46,753 nt of DNA. Origin: Mycobacterium sp. (lineage in GTDB: Bacteria > Actinomycetota > Actinomycetes > Mycobacteriales > Mycobacteriaceae). The stretch is from NCBI GenBank assembly GCA_003987775.1, contig RXJD01000048.1, forward strand, positions 1 to 46,753, written 5' to 3'. Each line of letters begins with the position of its first letter. Positions within the stretch are counted from its first letter, which is position 1. The notes under the pieces were generated by a model. That model ran no database searches. It saw nothing but the letters and a program-made list of their open reading frames with translations, and was not told the origin of the DNA. Both the position numbers and the translations under genes were made by a program. Below are positions 17,851 to 26,484 of the stretch, one piece after another.

Positions 17851-18242
17851 GCGCGCCTGCTGTGGGCTTTGCCCTGCCCGAGTTGAAGTTGTACGGCGAC
17901 CCGACGTTCATCATCTCAACGGCGTTGGCTACGCGCGACTTTCAGGACGTGCACCACGACCGGGACAAGGCTGTTGCGAAGGGCTCGAAGGACATCTTCG
18001 TCAACATCCTGACCGATACCGGTCTGGTCCAGCGCTACATCACCGACTGGGCCGGGCCGTCGGCGTTGATCAAGTCAATCGGGCTGCGGCTCGGCGTGCC
18101 GTGGTACGCCTACGACACGGTGACCTTCTCCGGTGAGGTGACGGCGGTCGAGGACGGGTTGATCACGGTAAAGGTGATCGGCGCCAACAGCCTTGGCAAC
18201 CATGTCATTGCGACCGTGACGCTGACGATGGGGGACTCGTAG
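17847..18242 (+). CDS. chsH1: ChsH1, MaoC-like hydratase subunit
   Basis: 131-residue single hot-dog domain with the hydratase-2-type segment ATRDFQDVHHDRDKAVAKG. It forms the ChsH1-ChsH2 hydratase in the complex with Ltp2 (known for Rv3541c). The ATG at 17847 overlaps the chsH2 stop (ATGA). The stop abuts the ltp2 start (TAGATG). An upstream in-frame ATG inside chsH2 would add ten residues not seen in the family. Confidence 0.94.
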   Translation: MSAPAVGFALPELKLYGDPTFIISTALATRDFQDVHHDRDKAVAKGSKDIFVNILTDTGLVQRYITDWAGPSALIKSIGLRLGVPWYAYDTVTFSGEVTAVEDGLITVKVIGANSLGNHVIATVTLTMGDS

Positions 18243-19400
18243 ATGTTGTCCGGTAAAGCGGCCATCGTCGGGATCGGCGCTACCGACTTCTCCAAGAATT
18301 CCGGCCGTTCCGAGCTGCGGCTGGCTGCGGAAGCCGTTTTGGACGCGTTGGATGATGCGGGGCTTTCGCCTTCGGACGTCGATGGGTTGACCACCTTCAC
18401 CATGGACACCAACACCGAGGTCGCGGTGGCGCGCGCGGCCGGCATCGGTGATCTGAAGTTCTTCTCCAAGATCGGGTATGGCGGCGGTGCGGCGTGTGCC
18501 ACCGTCCAGCAGGCCGCGATCGCGGTGGCCACCGGGGTGGCCGACGTAGTGGTGGCCTACCGCGCCTTCAACGAGCGCTCCGGCATGCGGTTCGGCCAGG
18601 TGCAGACCCGGCTGACCGAGAACGCCGATTCGACCGGTGTGGACAACTCGTTCTCCTACCCGCATGGTCTTTCGACTCCGGCCGCGCAGGTGGCGATGAT
18701 CGCCCGGCGGTACATGCACTGGTCGGGCGCCGGCAGCCGGGACTTCGGCGCGGTGTCGGTGGCCGACCGCAGGCACGCGGCGAACAACCCGAAGGCGTAC
18801 TTCTACGAGAAGCCGATAACCATTGAGGACCACCAGAATTCGCGGTGGATCGCCGAGCCGCTGCGCCTGCTGGACTGCTGCCAGGAGACCGACGGCGCGG
18901 TGGCGATCGTGGTGACGTCGGTAGAGCGGGCACGCGACCTCAAGCACCGGCCGGCCGTCATCGAGGCGGCGGCCCAGGGATCCAGCCCGGACCAGTACAC
19001 GATGGTCAGCTACTACCGGCCCGAGATCGGGCTGCCCGAAATGGGTGTGGTGGGGGATCAACTGTGGTCGCAGTCCGGCCTTTCGCCGGCTGACATTCAG
19101 ACCGCGGTGCTGTACGACCATTTCACCCCGTTCACGCTGATTCAGTTGGAGGAGTTGGGGTTCTGCGGCCGCGGTGAGGCCAAGGACTTCATCGCCGACG
19201 GGGCGATCGAGATCGGTGGGCGGTTGCCGATCAACACGCACGGCGGTCAACTGGGTGAGGCCTACATCCATGGGATGAACGGAATCGCCGAGGGTGTAAG
19301 GCAATTGCGTGGAACGTCGGTGAACCCGGTTCCGGATGTCGAGCACGTGCTCGTCACCGCGGGGACGGGTGTGCCGACGTCCGGGCTGATCCTCGGCTGA
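18243..19400 (+). CDS. ltp2: Ltp2, thiolase-fold retro-aldolase
   Basis: 385-residue SCP-x/thiolase-fold protein without the standard thiolase Cys-His-Cys motifs. In Mtb, Ltp2 (Rv3540c) joins ChsH1-ChsH2 and cleaves the 17-hydroxy side-chain CoA ester into androstenedione-type ketone and propionyl-CoA (known). It is the last enzyme of the cyp125 operon. After its stop come 129 nt with two family B palindromes and then DUF559-type paralog 2. Confidence 0.95.
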   Translation: MLSGKAAIVGIGATDFSKNSGRSELRLAAEAVLDALDDAGLSPSDVDGLTTFTMDTNTEVAVARAAGIGDLKFFSKIGYGGGAACATVQQAAIAVATGVADVVVAYRAFNERSGMRFGQVQTRLTENADSTGVDNSFSYPHGLSTPAAQVAMIARRYMHWSGAGSRDFGAVSVADRRHAANNPKAYFYEKPITIEDHQNSRWIAEPLRLLDCCQETDGAVAIVVTSVERARDLKHRPAVIEAAAQGSSPDQYTMVSYYRPEIGLPEMGVVGDQLWSQSGLSPADIQTAVLYDHFTPFTLIQLEELGFCGRGEAKDFIADGAIEIGGRLPINTHGGQLGEAYIHGMNGIAEGVRQLRGTSVNPVPDVEHVLVTAGTGVPTSGLILG

Positions 19401-19418
19401 GCCTTGTTGCCATGGCGC

Positions 19419-19444
19419 CGAGTGTGCGGCTGGCCGCACACTCG
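19419..19444. repeat. 26-nt palindrome, family B, copy 1
   Basis: Perfect 12-nt arms CGAGTGTGCGGC and its complement around the dinucleotide TG. It lies 19 nt after the ltp2 stop. The ends are the same as in the 56-nt family A elements. Confidence 0.85.
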
Positions 19445-19450
19445 ATTGCG

Positions 19451-19473
19451 GAGGTGCGGCGAGCCGCACACTC
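19451..19473. repeat. Family B palindrome, copy 2 (shortened)
   Basis: GAGGTGCGGC, loop GA, then GCCGCACACTC. Same core and right end as copy 1, with the left arm one base short. Followed by GGC as in other copies. Confidence 0.65.
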
Positions 19474-19529
19474 GGCGGGGTGTAGACAGTTGAAGTGACC
19501 GCCGCGGCCCTGCGTGCGAGGCTGCCACC

Positions 19530-20375
19530 GTGCGTGAGCCGTTCATTGGTAGCGAGGCCCTCGCTACGGGAGTCCTGACCAAGTCTGAACTGTCTACCCG
19601 CTGTCGCCGCCTGTTTCCAGACGTCTATGTGGGGCGGAATGCGGCGGTTACCGCCTCGTCACGAGCCGAGGCCGGGTGGCTGTGGACGGGTCGCTGTGGA
19701 GTGCTCGCGGGATACTCGGCGGCGGTGCTGCACGGCAGCCGATGGGTCGACGATGGTCAGGCAGTGGAATTGCTGCACGGTAATCGTCGGTGCCCACCCG
19801 GGATCCGTGTGCACCGCGACCGCATAGATGAAGACGAGATCCAGCTGATCGACGGCATGGTTGTCACCTCCCCGGGAAGGACTGCCTTGGATCTCGGCTG
19901 CTGGTATCCAACGACGAGAGCGGTAGCGGCCATTGACGCGCTGGCTCGGGCGACCGACATCAAGGCGGCGGACGTAGAGCTGTTGTCGCGTCGATACAGT
20001 GGAAGACGAGGCATCGTGCGTGCGCGTCGGGCAATCGACTTGTTCGATGCCGGTGCGCAATCTCCGAAGGAGTCCTGGCTGCGGGTGCTGCTTGTGCAAG
20101 CCGGCTTTTCCAGGCCGCAGACCCAAATTCCGGTGAGCGACGAGTTTGGCGACGTTTTTGCGTATCTCGACATGGGCTGGCCCGACTTGAAAGTCGCAGT
20201 TGAGTACGACGGTGAGCAGCACAGAACCGATCAGCGGCAGTACAAATGGGACAGCCGGCGGCGGGAAATGCTCGAGCGTCTTGGCTGGACTGTGATTCGA
20301 GTGCTGGCCGGCGACAAGTCCGCCGACATTATCAGTCGTGTTCGCTCAGCATTGGGGAGCCGAATGTGCTGCTAG
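19530..20375 (+). CDS. DUF559/AbiEi-type protein with Vsr-like nuclease domain, paralog 2
   Basis: 281 residues, same architecture as the proteins at 2686 and 39790. The N-terminus is EPFIGSEALATGVLTKSEL. The C-terminal nuclease-like block has SPKESWLRVLLVQAG, YLDMGWPDLKVAVEYDGEQH and RLGWTVIRV. The candidate metal-binding residues (Asp in DMGW; Glu-x-Asp in EYDG) are intact. The GTG start at 19530 is the first start giving the family N-terminus. The gene's own stop codon (Cys-Cys-TAG) lies inside a family B palindrome. As I recall, Mtb has no such gene between ltp2 and hsd4B; a PPE gene is there. Function unknown. Confidence 0.8.
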   Translation: MREPFIGSEALATGVLTKSELSTRCRRLFPDVYVGRNAAVTASSRAEAGWLWTGRCGVLAGYSAAVLHGSRWVDDGQAVELLHGNRRCPPGIRVHRDRIDEDEIQLIDGMVVTSPGRTALDLGCWYPTTRAVAAIDALARATDIKAADVELLSRRYSGRRGIVRARRAIDLFDAGAQSPKESWLRVLLVQAGFSRPQTQIPVSDEFGDVFAYLDMGWPDLKVAVEYDGEQHRTDQRQYKWDSRRREMLERLGWTVIRVLAGDKSADIISRVRSALGSRMCC

Positions 20376-20386
20376 CCGCACACCGG
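20361..20386. repeat. Family B palindrome, copy 3 (degenerate, contains a stop codon)
   Basis: CGAATGTGCTGC, loop TA, then GCCGCACACCGG; 8 of 12 arm positions pair. The TAG ending the DUF559-type gene spans its loop. Confidence 0.55.
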
Positions 20387-20390
20387 AGGC

Positions 20391-20416
20391 CGAATGAGCG
20401 GCTGGCCGCACACTCG
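20391..20416. repeat. Family B palindrome, copy 4
   Basis: CGAATGAGCGGC, loop TG, then GCCGCACACTCG; 10 of 12 positions pair, and the right arm is identical to copy 1. It sits at the convergent junction with hsd4B. Confidence 0.75.
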
Positions 20417-20429
20417 GCGCAGGAGGGGG

Positions 20430-21290
20430 CTACGCGGGCACCAACTCCACGCCGCTGAGCACGACGGCGTTGTCGCGCGCCGGTGCGACAACGCCGGCCA
20501 GGAAACGGCCGTCTTCCTTCCAGACGTTGACCTGCAACGTCTCGCCCGGATACGCCACGCCCGCGAAGCGGGCGCCATAGGCCGCGACGGCTGAGGTGTC
20601 GCCGTCGAGCAGGGCGTCGGTGATGGCCTTGCACGTCATGCCGTAGGTGCACAGGCCGTGCAGGATCGGCTGCGGAAAGCCTGCGGCAGCGGCGAATTCA
20701 GGGTCGGAGTGCAGCGGGTTGCGGTCGCCGCAGAGCCGGTACAGCAGCGCCTGCTGCGGCAGAATCGGCATCGCCAGCTCGAGATCCGGCGCGCGGTCGG
20801 GTGCGGCGTCCGAACCCGACGGCCCACGTTCACCCCCGAAGCCACCTTCGCCGCGAGCGAAGATGGACCGCCGCTGCGTCCACAACACGGTGCCGTCCGG
20901 CGCCGTTGCCGTGGTCTCACTCCAGATCACCGCGGCCTTGCCCTTGTCCCAGATGTCGGTGAACCGGGTGACCGACGTCGCCGAGCCCGAAGGTGGCAGC
21001 GGCGCAGGCACTTCCACCCGCTCCGAGGCGTGCAGTACCTTGCTCAACTCGATGTCGATACCGGGGAACTGCACGGTGGGCGGCTTGGTCATGTGGAAGG
21101 TCGCGGCGACGTTACCGAAGGTGGGCAGCACCTGCGGCGTGTCGTCGACCAGGTAGCGCAGTTCGCGCGGGTCCATGGGGTCGGCGCCGGCACCCAGGCC
21201 GAGGTGGTAGAGCTGGATGTCGGTACTCGTCCAGGAGAACTCGATGGGATCCAGCTCCGCGGCGAGCGCGACTTCGACGTCGATCGGCAT
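20430..21290 (-). CDS. hsd4B: MaoC-type double hot-dog enoyl-CoA hydratase (Hsd4B, Rv3538-like)
   Basis: 286 residues built from two hot-dog domains. The C-terminal one carries the hydratase-2 motif YRLCGDRNPLHSDPEFAAAA followed by GFPQPILHG. This family hydrates trans-2-enoyl-CoA to the (R)-3-hydroxy ester, fitting the MFE-2 route of sterol side-chain degradation (family knowledge). It matches Rv3538 in length and context. It starts one base after the kstD stop, so it is expressed with kstD under KstR. Confidence 0.92.
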   Translation of the reverse strand: MPIDVEVALAAELDPIEFSWTSTDIQLYHLGLGAGADPMDPRELRYLVDDTPQVLPTFGNVAATFHMTKPPTVQFPGIDIELSKVLHASERVEVPAPLPPSGSATSVTRFTDIWDKGKAAVIWSETTATAPDGTVLWTQRRSIFARGEGGFGGERGPSGSDAAPDRAPDLELAMPILPQQALLYRLCGDRNPLHSDPEFAAAAGFPQPILHGLCTYGMTCKAITDALLDGDTSAVAAYGARFAGVAYPGETLQVNVWKEDGRFLAGVVAPARDNAVVLSGVELVPA

Positions 21291-21291
21291 G

Positions 21292-22974
21292 TCAGCGCTC
21301 TCCTGCGATGTGTAGTGCCGCCAGGTATCCGAACGTCATAGCCGGCCCGATGGTCCCGCCGGGGCCGGGGTAGGTGTGTCCCATTACCGGAGCGCTGACA
21401 TTGCCTGCGGCGTAAAGCCCTTCGATGATGCTGCCGTCGTCGCGCAGGGCGCGTCCGTGGACATCGGTGCGGATGCCGCCCTTGGTGCCCAGGTCGCCCG
21501 GCACCATCTTGGCGGCGTAGTAGGGCGCGTGGGTGATCTCGCCGAGGTTCGGATTCGGCTTGTTGGTCGGGTCGCCGTAGTACTTGTCGTAGGCGCTTTC
21601 CCCGCGATGGAAGTCCTCGTCGACGCCGGAGCGCGCGAATCCGTTGAAACGCGCCACGGTCTTGCTGAATTCGTCGACCGGTAGCCCGGCTTTACCGGCC
21701 AGCTCTTCCAGCGTGTCGGCCTGAATAATCACGCCGGACTCCATCCACTTACGCGGAATCCGTTGTCCGGGCTGCAATCCGGCAAAGATGTAGCGGTCCC
21801 GGTACTGCTGGTCGAACACCAGCCAGGCAGGAATGTTCTCGCCGGGCCCCGGGCCCTGGCCATACTGGCCGCCGTACATGTGATGGCATGCCTCGACGTA
21901 GGGCATCGATTCGTTCATGAACCGCTTGCCGGACATATTGACGATGATCGAACCAGGCGAATTACGCTCCGACAGCGCGAACCACGGGGCGTCCACCAGC
22001 GGCACCGTCGGCCCCCACCAGGCGTCTTCCATCAAATCCAATGCAGCACCCAGTTTTTCGCCCGCCACGATGCCGTCGCCGGTGTTGGCTTTGGCGCCCA
22101 CCGTCCACTCGGTGGTGATCGGGGCCCGCTGGTACTTCACCCGCATCTGCTCGTTGTGCTCGAAACCGCCCGAGGCCAGGATGACGCCGCGCCGGGCCCG
22201 GATCAACCGTGGCTCCGCAGACACCGGAGCTCCCGCGTCACGCACGTAGACGCCCCGCACCACGCCGTCCTCGACGTAGAGGTCGGTGAGCGCGGTGTTG
22301 AGCACGACCGGAACTCCGGCCCGCTGCAACCCGATTCGCAGCGGCGCGATCAACGCCCGGCCCATGCCGACCAGGTTCTTGCCGGTCGCCTTGGCCCACA
22401 TCGTGCGTCCGCCGATCTTCAAGCTGCGCAGCACGCCGCGCGGGTGCCGCTTGAGCATGTTGAGTCGCACGTAGTCCTGTTGCATGACAACCACATTGAG
22501 CGGGACCTTGCCGTAGGCGGGTTCGAGACCGGCCTCGTCGGGACCCAGCTTGCGCGCGTTGAACGGCTTGGGCTCGATGGACCGGCCGTCGGCCCGTCCG
22601 CCCGGCGCCTCCGGGTAGTAGTCGGAATAGCGCGGCACCCAGCACATCTTCAGCGGCGTGTGCTTGAGCACGAAGGAGAGCATCTCGGGCCCGCGCTCGA
22701 GGTAGGTGTCGATGCGTTCGGGCTCCACGACGTCGCCGACGATGCCGTGCAGATAGGTGCGGGCGGCCTCGGTGGTGTCCTTCACCTTGTCGCGCCGCAG
22801 AACCTCGTTGTTCGGGATCCACACGCCGCCGCCCGAGCGGGCGGTCGAGCCGCCATAGTGCGGCGCCTTCTCGATGACTACTGTCGAGAGGCCGCGGTGC
22901 GCGGCGGTGAGGGCAGCCACCATACCGGCGCCGCCGCTACCCACCACGACGACGTCGTACTCCTGTGCTGTCAT
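21292..22974 (-). CDS. kstD: 3-Ketosteroid delta-1-dehydrogenase KstD
   Basis: 560-residue FAD enzyme. The N-terminal Rossmann motif is YDVVVVGSGGAGMVAALTAA, and PHYGGSTARSGGG and AGNVSAPVMGHTYPGPGG lie in the FAD domain. KstD introduces the C1-C2 double bond that, with KshA/B hydroxylation, opens ring B (known for Rv3537). I use the ATG at 22974, which gives the family N-terminus MTAQEYDVVVV. A GTG three codons upstream lies inside the KstR operator and is less likely. With the operator only 1 nt from the start codon, the mRNA is probably leaderless or nearly so. Confidence 0.96.
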   Translation of the reverse strand: MTAQEYDVVVVGSGGAGMVAALTAAHRGLSTVVIEKAPHYGGSTARSGGGVWIPNNEVLRRDKVKDTTEAARTYLHGIVGDVVEPERIDTYLERGPEMLSFVLKHTPLKMCWVPRYSDYYPEAPGGRADGRSIEPKPFNARKLGPDEAGLEPAYGKVPLNVVVMQQDYVRLNMLKRHPRGVLRSLKIGGRTMWAKATGKNLVGMGRALIAPLRIGLQRAGVPVVLNTALTDLYVEDGVVRGVYVRDAGAPVSAEPRLIRARRGVILASGGFEHNEQMRVKYQRAPITTEWTVGAKANTGDGIVAGEKLGAALDLMEDAWWGPTVPLVDAPWFALSERNSPGSIIVNMSGKRFMNESMPYVEACHHMYGGQYGQGPGPGENIPAWLVFDQQYRDRYIFAGLQPGQRIPRKWMESGVIIQADTLEELAGKAGLPVDEFSKTVARFNGFARSGVDEDFHRGESAYDKYYGDPTNKPNPNLGEITHAPYYAAKMVPGDLGTKGGIRTDVHGRALRDDGSIIEGLYAAGNVSAPVMGHTYPGPGGTIGPAMTFGYLAALHIAGER

Positions 22975-22975
22975 G

Positions 22976-22989
22976 TAGAACACGTTATA
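22976..22989. promoter_or_regulatory. KstR operator between kstD and hsaE
   Basis: TAGAACACGTTATA matches the KstR motif at all defined positions. It touches the kstD start on one side and lies 57 nt before hsaE on the other. Confidence 0.9.
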
Positions 22990-23046
22990 GAATTGCCCGG
23001 GCTGGGCGCTACTGGCCCGGTCAAGCGGACGAAGGAACTTCGGTAA

Positions 23047-23832
23047 ATGCTCACTGATGCGACCCGGGAAGCGCTAGCTGCCGACTTGGCCCAGGCCGAA
23101 CGGACCCGCGAGGGAATCGCCCCGATTTCGCCCGCGTACCCCGACATCGACGTCATCGACGCCTACGAGATTCAGTTGCTCAACATCCGCCGGCGGATCG
23201 CCGACGGTGCCCGGGTGGTGGGGCACAAGGTGGGCCTGTCGTCGCCGGTGATGCAACAGATGATGGGCGTCAACGAGCCCGACTACGGCCATCTGCTGGA
23301 TGACATGCAGGTGTTCGAGGATGTCCCGGTGCCTACGTCCCGGTATCTGCTGCCGCGGGTGGAGGTCGAGGTGGGCTTCATCCTGTCGGGTGACCTGCCT
23401 GGTGCGGAGTGCACGGAAGAGGACGTGTTGGCCGCCACCGAGGCGCTGGTGCCGTCGATCGAGCTTATCGACACCCGGATCAAGGACTGGCAGATCAAGA
23501 TCTGCGACACCATCGCCGACAACGCCTCCTCGGCGGGCTTCGTGCTGGGACAGGACCGGGTATCGCCGGCCGACGTCGACGTCAAGGCGATCGACGCGAA
23601 GTTGACCCGCAACGGGGAGCTGATTGCCGAGGGCCGCAGCGACGCGGTGCTGGGCAACCCGGTCACCGCCGTTGCCTGGCTGTCCCGCAAGGTGGAAAGT
23701 TTTGGTGTGCGGCTGAAGAAAGGTGACATCGTTCTACCTGGATCGTGCACCTTTGCCGTCGACGCGCGGGCCGGCGACGAGTTCGTCGCTGACTTCGCGG
23801 GCCTCGGTACCGTTCGGCTTTCCTTCGAATAG
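23047..23832 (+). CDS. hsaE: HsaE, 2-hydroxyhexa-2,4-dienoate hydratase
   Basis: 261 residues of the fumarylacetoacetate-hydrolase-like hydratase family, with VGHKVGLSSPVMQQMMGV, PRVEVEVGFILSGDL and a metal-site region around ALVPSIELIDTRI. It hydrates the dienoate released by HsaD to 4-hydroxy-2-oxohexanoate (known for Rv3536c). First gene of hsaE-hsaG-hsaF, reading from the KstR site shared with kstD. A three-copy repeat separates it from hsaG. Confidence 0.95.
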   Translation: MLTDATREALAADLAQAERTREGIAPISPAYPDIDVIDAYEIQLLNIRRRIADGARVVGHKVGLSSPVMQQMMGVNEPDYGHLLDDMQVFEDVPVPTSRYLLPRVEVEVGFILSGDLPGAECTEEDVLAATEALVPSIELIDTRIKDWQIKICDTIADNASSAGFVLGQDRVSPADVDVKAIDAKLTRNGELIAEGRSDAVLGNPVTAVAWLSRKVESFGVRLKKGDIVLPGSCTFAVDARAGDEFVADFAGLGTVRLSFE

Positions 23833-23834
23833 GA

Positions 23835-23993
23835 GGAGCGATCGCGAGCGCGGCGTAGCCGGGTGAAGCGGGTCGCGACCAAACAGAATAGGAGCGATCG
23901 CGAGCGCGGCGTAGCCGGGTGAAGCGGGTCGCGACCAAACAGAATAGGAGCGATCGCGAGCGCGGCGTAGCCGGGCGAAGCGGGTCGCGACCA
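23835..23993 (+). repeat. Tandem repeat, 56-nt period, three copies, MIRU-like
   Basis: Units begin with GGAGCGATCGCGAGCGCGGC at 23835, 23891 and 23947. The first two are identical over the unit; the third has one T-to-C change and diverges after GCGACCA. The junctions repeat GAATAGGAG, which duplicates the end of hsaE with its stop and a Shine-Dalgarno-like sequence. The array separates hsaE from hsaG within the operon, and copy number is likely to vary between strains (inferred). Confidence 0.92.
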
Positions 23994-24009
23994 TGGGGTT
24001 AGGAGCAAT

Positions 24010-24924
24010 ATGCCGGCTAAGGCGAGTGTGGCCATTGTCGGATCGGGCAACATCAGCACCGATCTGCTGTACAAGCTGCTGCGATCCGACTGGCTGGAGC
24101 CCCGCTGGATGGTGGGTATCGACCCCGAGAGCGAAGGCTTGGCGCGGGCCCGCAAGCTGGGGCTGGAGACCAGCCACAAGGGGGCGGACTGGCTGCTGGA
24201 ACAGGACGAGAAGCCCGATTTGGTGTTCGAGGCGACCAGCGCCTACGTGCACAAGGCGGCGGCGCCCAAGTATGAGGCGGCCGGCATCCGGGCCATCGAC
24301 CTGACCCCGGCCGCGGTCGGTCCGGCGGTGATTCCGCCGGCGAACCTGCGCGCACATCTGGACGCCCCGAACGTCAACATGATCACCTGCGGCGGGCAGG
24401 CGACCATTCCGATCGTCTATGCCGTGTCCCGAGTCGTGGATGTGCCCTACGCCGAGATCGTGGCGTCGGTGGCGTCGGTGTCCGCGGGGCCGGGCACCCG
24501 GGCCAACATCGACGAGTTCACCAAGACGACCTCGCGCGGCGTCCAGACCATCGGTGGGGCGGCCCGCGGCAAGGCCATCATCATCCTCAACCCGGCCGAC
24601 CCGCCGATGATCATGCGCGACACCATCTTCTGCGCGATTCCTGAGGACGCCGACCGCGACGCGATCGCGAAGTCCATTCACGACGTGGTGGCCGAGGTGC
24701 AGACCTATGTGCCGGGATACCGGTTGCTCAATGAGCCGCAATTCGACGAACCGTCGGTGGTCAACGGCGGCAACCACGTGGTGACCACGTTCGTGGAGGT
24801 CGAGGGCGCCGGGGACTACCTGCCGCCGTATGCCGGCAACCTGGACATCATGACCGCGGCCGCGACCAAGGTCGGCGAGGAGATCGCCAAAGAGACGCTG
24901 GCTGTGACGGGAGGCGCACGATGA
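24010..24924 (+). CDS. hsaG: HsaG, acylating propionaldehyde/acetaldehyde dehydrogenase
   Basis: 304 residues with the NAD-binding [18 protein letters not shown] at the N-terminus and the catalytic Cys in [14 protein letters not shown] (about residue 127). It converts propionaldehyde from HsaF to propionyl-CoA by channeling in a HsaF-HsaG complex (known for Rv3535c). The ATG at 24010 has TTAGGAG 5-11 nt upstream, just after the tandem repeat. It overlaps the hsaF start by four bases. Confidence 0.95.
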   Translation: MPAKASVAIVGSGNISTDLLYKLLRSDWLEPRWMVGIDPESEGLARARKLGLETSHKGADWLLEQDEKPDLVFEATSAYVHKAAAPKYEAAGIRAIDLTPAAVGPAVIPPANLRAHLDAPNVNMITCGGQATIPIVYAVSRVVDVPYAEIVASVASVSAGPGTRANIDEFTKTTSRGVQTIGGAARGKAIIILNPADPPMIMRDTIFCAIPEDADRDAIAKSIHDVVAEVQTYVPGYRLLNEPQFDEPSVVNGGNHVVTTFVEVEGAGDYLPPYAGNLDIMTAAATKVGEEIAKETLAVTGGAR

Positions 24925-25964
24925 GCGGCCACATTTTCGAGGGCGCATGGGACGTCCGGATCACCGACACCTCGCTGCGCGATGGGTCGCACCACAAGCG
25001 GCACCAGTTCACCAAGGACGAAGTGCGCTCCATCGTGACGGCGCTCGACGCCGCCGGGGTGCCGGTGATTGAGGTGACGCACGGCGACGGCCTCGGGGGC
25101 TCGTCGTTCAACTACGGCTTCTCCAAGACCCCCGAGCAGGAACTGATCAAGCTCGCCGCCGAGACCGCCCAGGAAGCCAAGATCGCCTTCCTGATGCTGC
25201 CCGGTGTCGGCACCAAAGAAGACATCAAAGAGGCGCAGGACAACGGTGGTTCGATCTGCCGCATCGCCACCCACTGCACCGAGGCCGACGTCTCCATCCA
25301 GCACTTCGGGCTGGCCCGCGAACTCGGGCTGGAAACCGTCGGGTTCCTGATGATGGCGCACACCATCCCGCCGGAGAAGTTGGCCGCACAGGCCCGCATC
25401 ATGGCCGACGCCGGCTGCCAATGCGTCTACGTCGTCGACTCGGCCGGGGCCCTGGTGCTCGACGGTGTGGCCGACCGGGTGTCGGCGCTGGTCGCCGAAC
25501 TCGGCGAGGACGCGCAGGTGGGCTTCCACGGACATGAGAATCTCGGACTCGGGGTGGCCAACTCGGTCGAGGCGGTGCGCGCCGGCGCCAAGCAGATCGA
25601 CGGCAGCGTGCGCCGGTTCGGTGCCGGTGCGGGCAACGCGCCGGTAGAGGCGCTGATCGGGGTGTTCGACAAGATCGGCGTCAAGACCGGAATCGACTTC
25701 TTCGACATCGCCGACGCCGCCGAGGACGTGGTGCGCCCGGCCATGCCGGCCGAATGCCTGTTGGACCGCAACGCGCTGATCATGGGCTACTCCGGGGTGT
25801 ACTCGTCGTTCCTCAAGCACGCCGTGCGTCAGGGCGAGCGCTACGGCGTCCCGGCACATGAGTTGTTGCACCGGGCGGGTCAGCGCAAGCTGATCGGCGG
25901 CCAGGAGGACCAGCTGATCGACATCGCGCTGGAGATCAAGCGCGAGCAGGAGGCGAACGCCTAA
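24921..25964 (+). CDS. hsaF: HsaF, 4-hydroxy-2-oxohexanoate aldolase
   Basis: 347-residue DmpG-type aldolase of the HMGL-like TIM-barrel family. The metal/catalytic segment is [18 protein letters not shown] near residue 15-32, and the later metal-ligand motif is [15 protein letters not shown]. It splits 4-hydroxy-2-oxohexanoate into pyruvate and propionaldehyde (known for Rv3534c). The ATGA overlap with hsaG fits the obligate complex. Confidence 0.95.
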   Translation: MSGHIFEGAWDVRITDTSLRDGSHHKRHQFTKDEVRSIVTALDAAGVPVIEVTHGDGLGGSSFNYGFSKTPEQELIKLAAETAQEAKIAFLMLPGVGTKEDIKEAQDNGGSICRIATHCTEADVSIQHFGLARELGLETVGFLMMAHTIPPEKLAAQARIMADAGCQCVYVVDSAGALVLDGVADRVSALVAELGEDAQVGFHGHENLGLGVANSVEAVRAGAKQIDGSVRRFGAGAGNAPVEALIGVFDKIGVKTGIDFFDIADAAEDVVRPAMPAECLLDRNALIMGYSGVYSSFLKHAVRQGERYGVPAHELLHRAGQRKLIGGQEDQLIDIALEIKREQEANA

Positions 25965-26090
25965 AGCGCCTGGTTGGAGCGTCAGCAGCGGCCGCTCATC
26001 GTGGCCGTGGTGCATTTTTGCCGCGGTTTTTGTCACCTGCGCGCGAGTACCCTCGACTGCAGAACCCGCGCCGCGTGAAGGAGCATTCCG

Positions 26091-26393
26091 ATGTTGACCC
26101 TGCCTTCGAGGATTTCCAGGATGCTGGCTGGTGGACTGCTGAGTGCCGCCGGTGCCGCGCTGATCGTGATGCCCGTGGCCGCCGCCGACCCTGGCCAGCA
26201 GTGCAACACCACCTTCGGCCAAACGGCGTCCGAACAGGTACAGGGCTACCTGAACAAGCACCCCGACGTGAAGGCGGAGATCACCGCGCGTTCGCAGGCG
26301 TCGGGGTCGGGCACGAATCTGGTCGACTACCTCAATCGGCACCCGGACGTACGTCAGGCGCTGATCACGCTGGCCAACGAGTGCACGTCCTGA
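26091..26393 (+). CDS. Secreted hemophore-related protein (Rv0203/Rv1174c family type)
   Basis: 100 residues. Arg-rich N-terminus and hydrophobic stretch (about 11-30) end in VAAADP, a plausible signal peptidase site near residue 33. The mature part has two Cys (about 40 and 98) and two YLNxHPDV repeats, as in mycobacterial hemophore-like proteins that bind heme outside the cytoplasm (family knowledge). ATG preceded by GAAGGAG. In Mtb the matching position between hsaF and Rv3531c holds PPE61/PPE62. No KstR site directly precedes it. Confidence 0.78.
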   Translation: MLTLPSRISRMLAGGLLSAAGAALIVMPVAAADPGQQCNTTFGQTASEQVQGYLNKHPDVKAEITARSQASGSGTNLVDYLNRHPDVRQALITLANECTS

Positions 26394-26459
26394 GGTGATC
26401 GGGCTTCGTCGGTGAGCGTTATGCGCGACACGCGCAAATGTTCGCGGTTGACTCAAAAT

Positions 26460-26473
26460 AGGAACACGTTCTA
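26460..26473. promoter_or_regulatory. KstR operator before the Rv3531c-like operon
   Basis: AGGAACACGTTCTA matches the KstR motif except the first position (A for T). TAGCGT at 26472-26477 plus seven bases leads directly to the GTG start at 26485, a leaderless layout. Confidence 0.8.
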
Positions 26474-26484
26474 GCGTCAGTTAC

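Noticed and set aside
18075-19469. 464-codon minus-strand frame opposite ltp2/chsH1
   Set aside because: Shadow of ltp2, which has correct length, motifs and operon context.
19419-20416. CRISPR array interpretation of the repeated palindromes
   Set aside because: Only two copies on each side, no regular spacers, no cas genes, and the repeats themselves diverge.
21763-23046. 427-codon plus-strand frame ending just before hsaE
   Set aside because: Antisense to kstD. The adjacency of its stop to the hsaE start is coincidental, and it crosses the KstR operator.
24816-26456. 546-codon minus-strand frame opposite hsaF and the hemophore-like gene
   Set aside because: Shadow frame over well-identified genes; no motif, and no ribosome site upstream.
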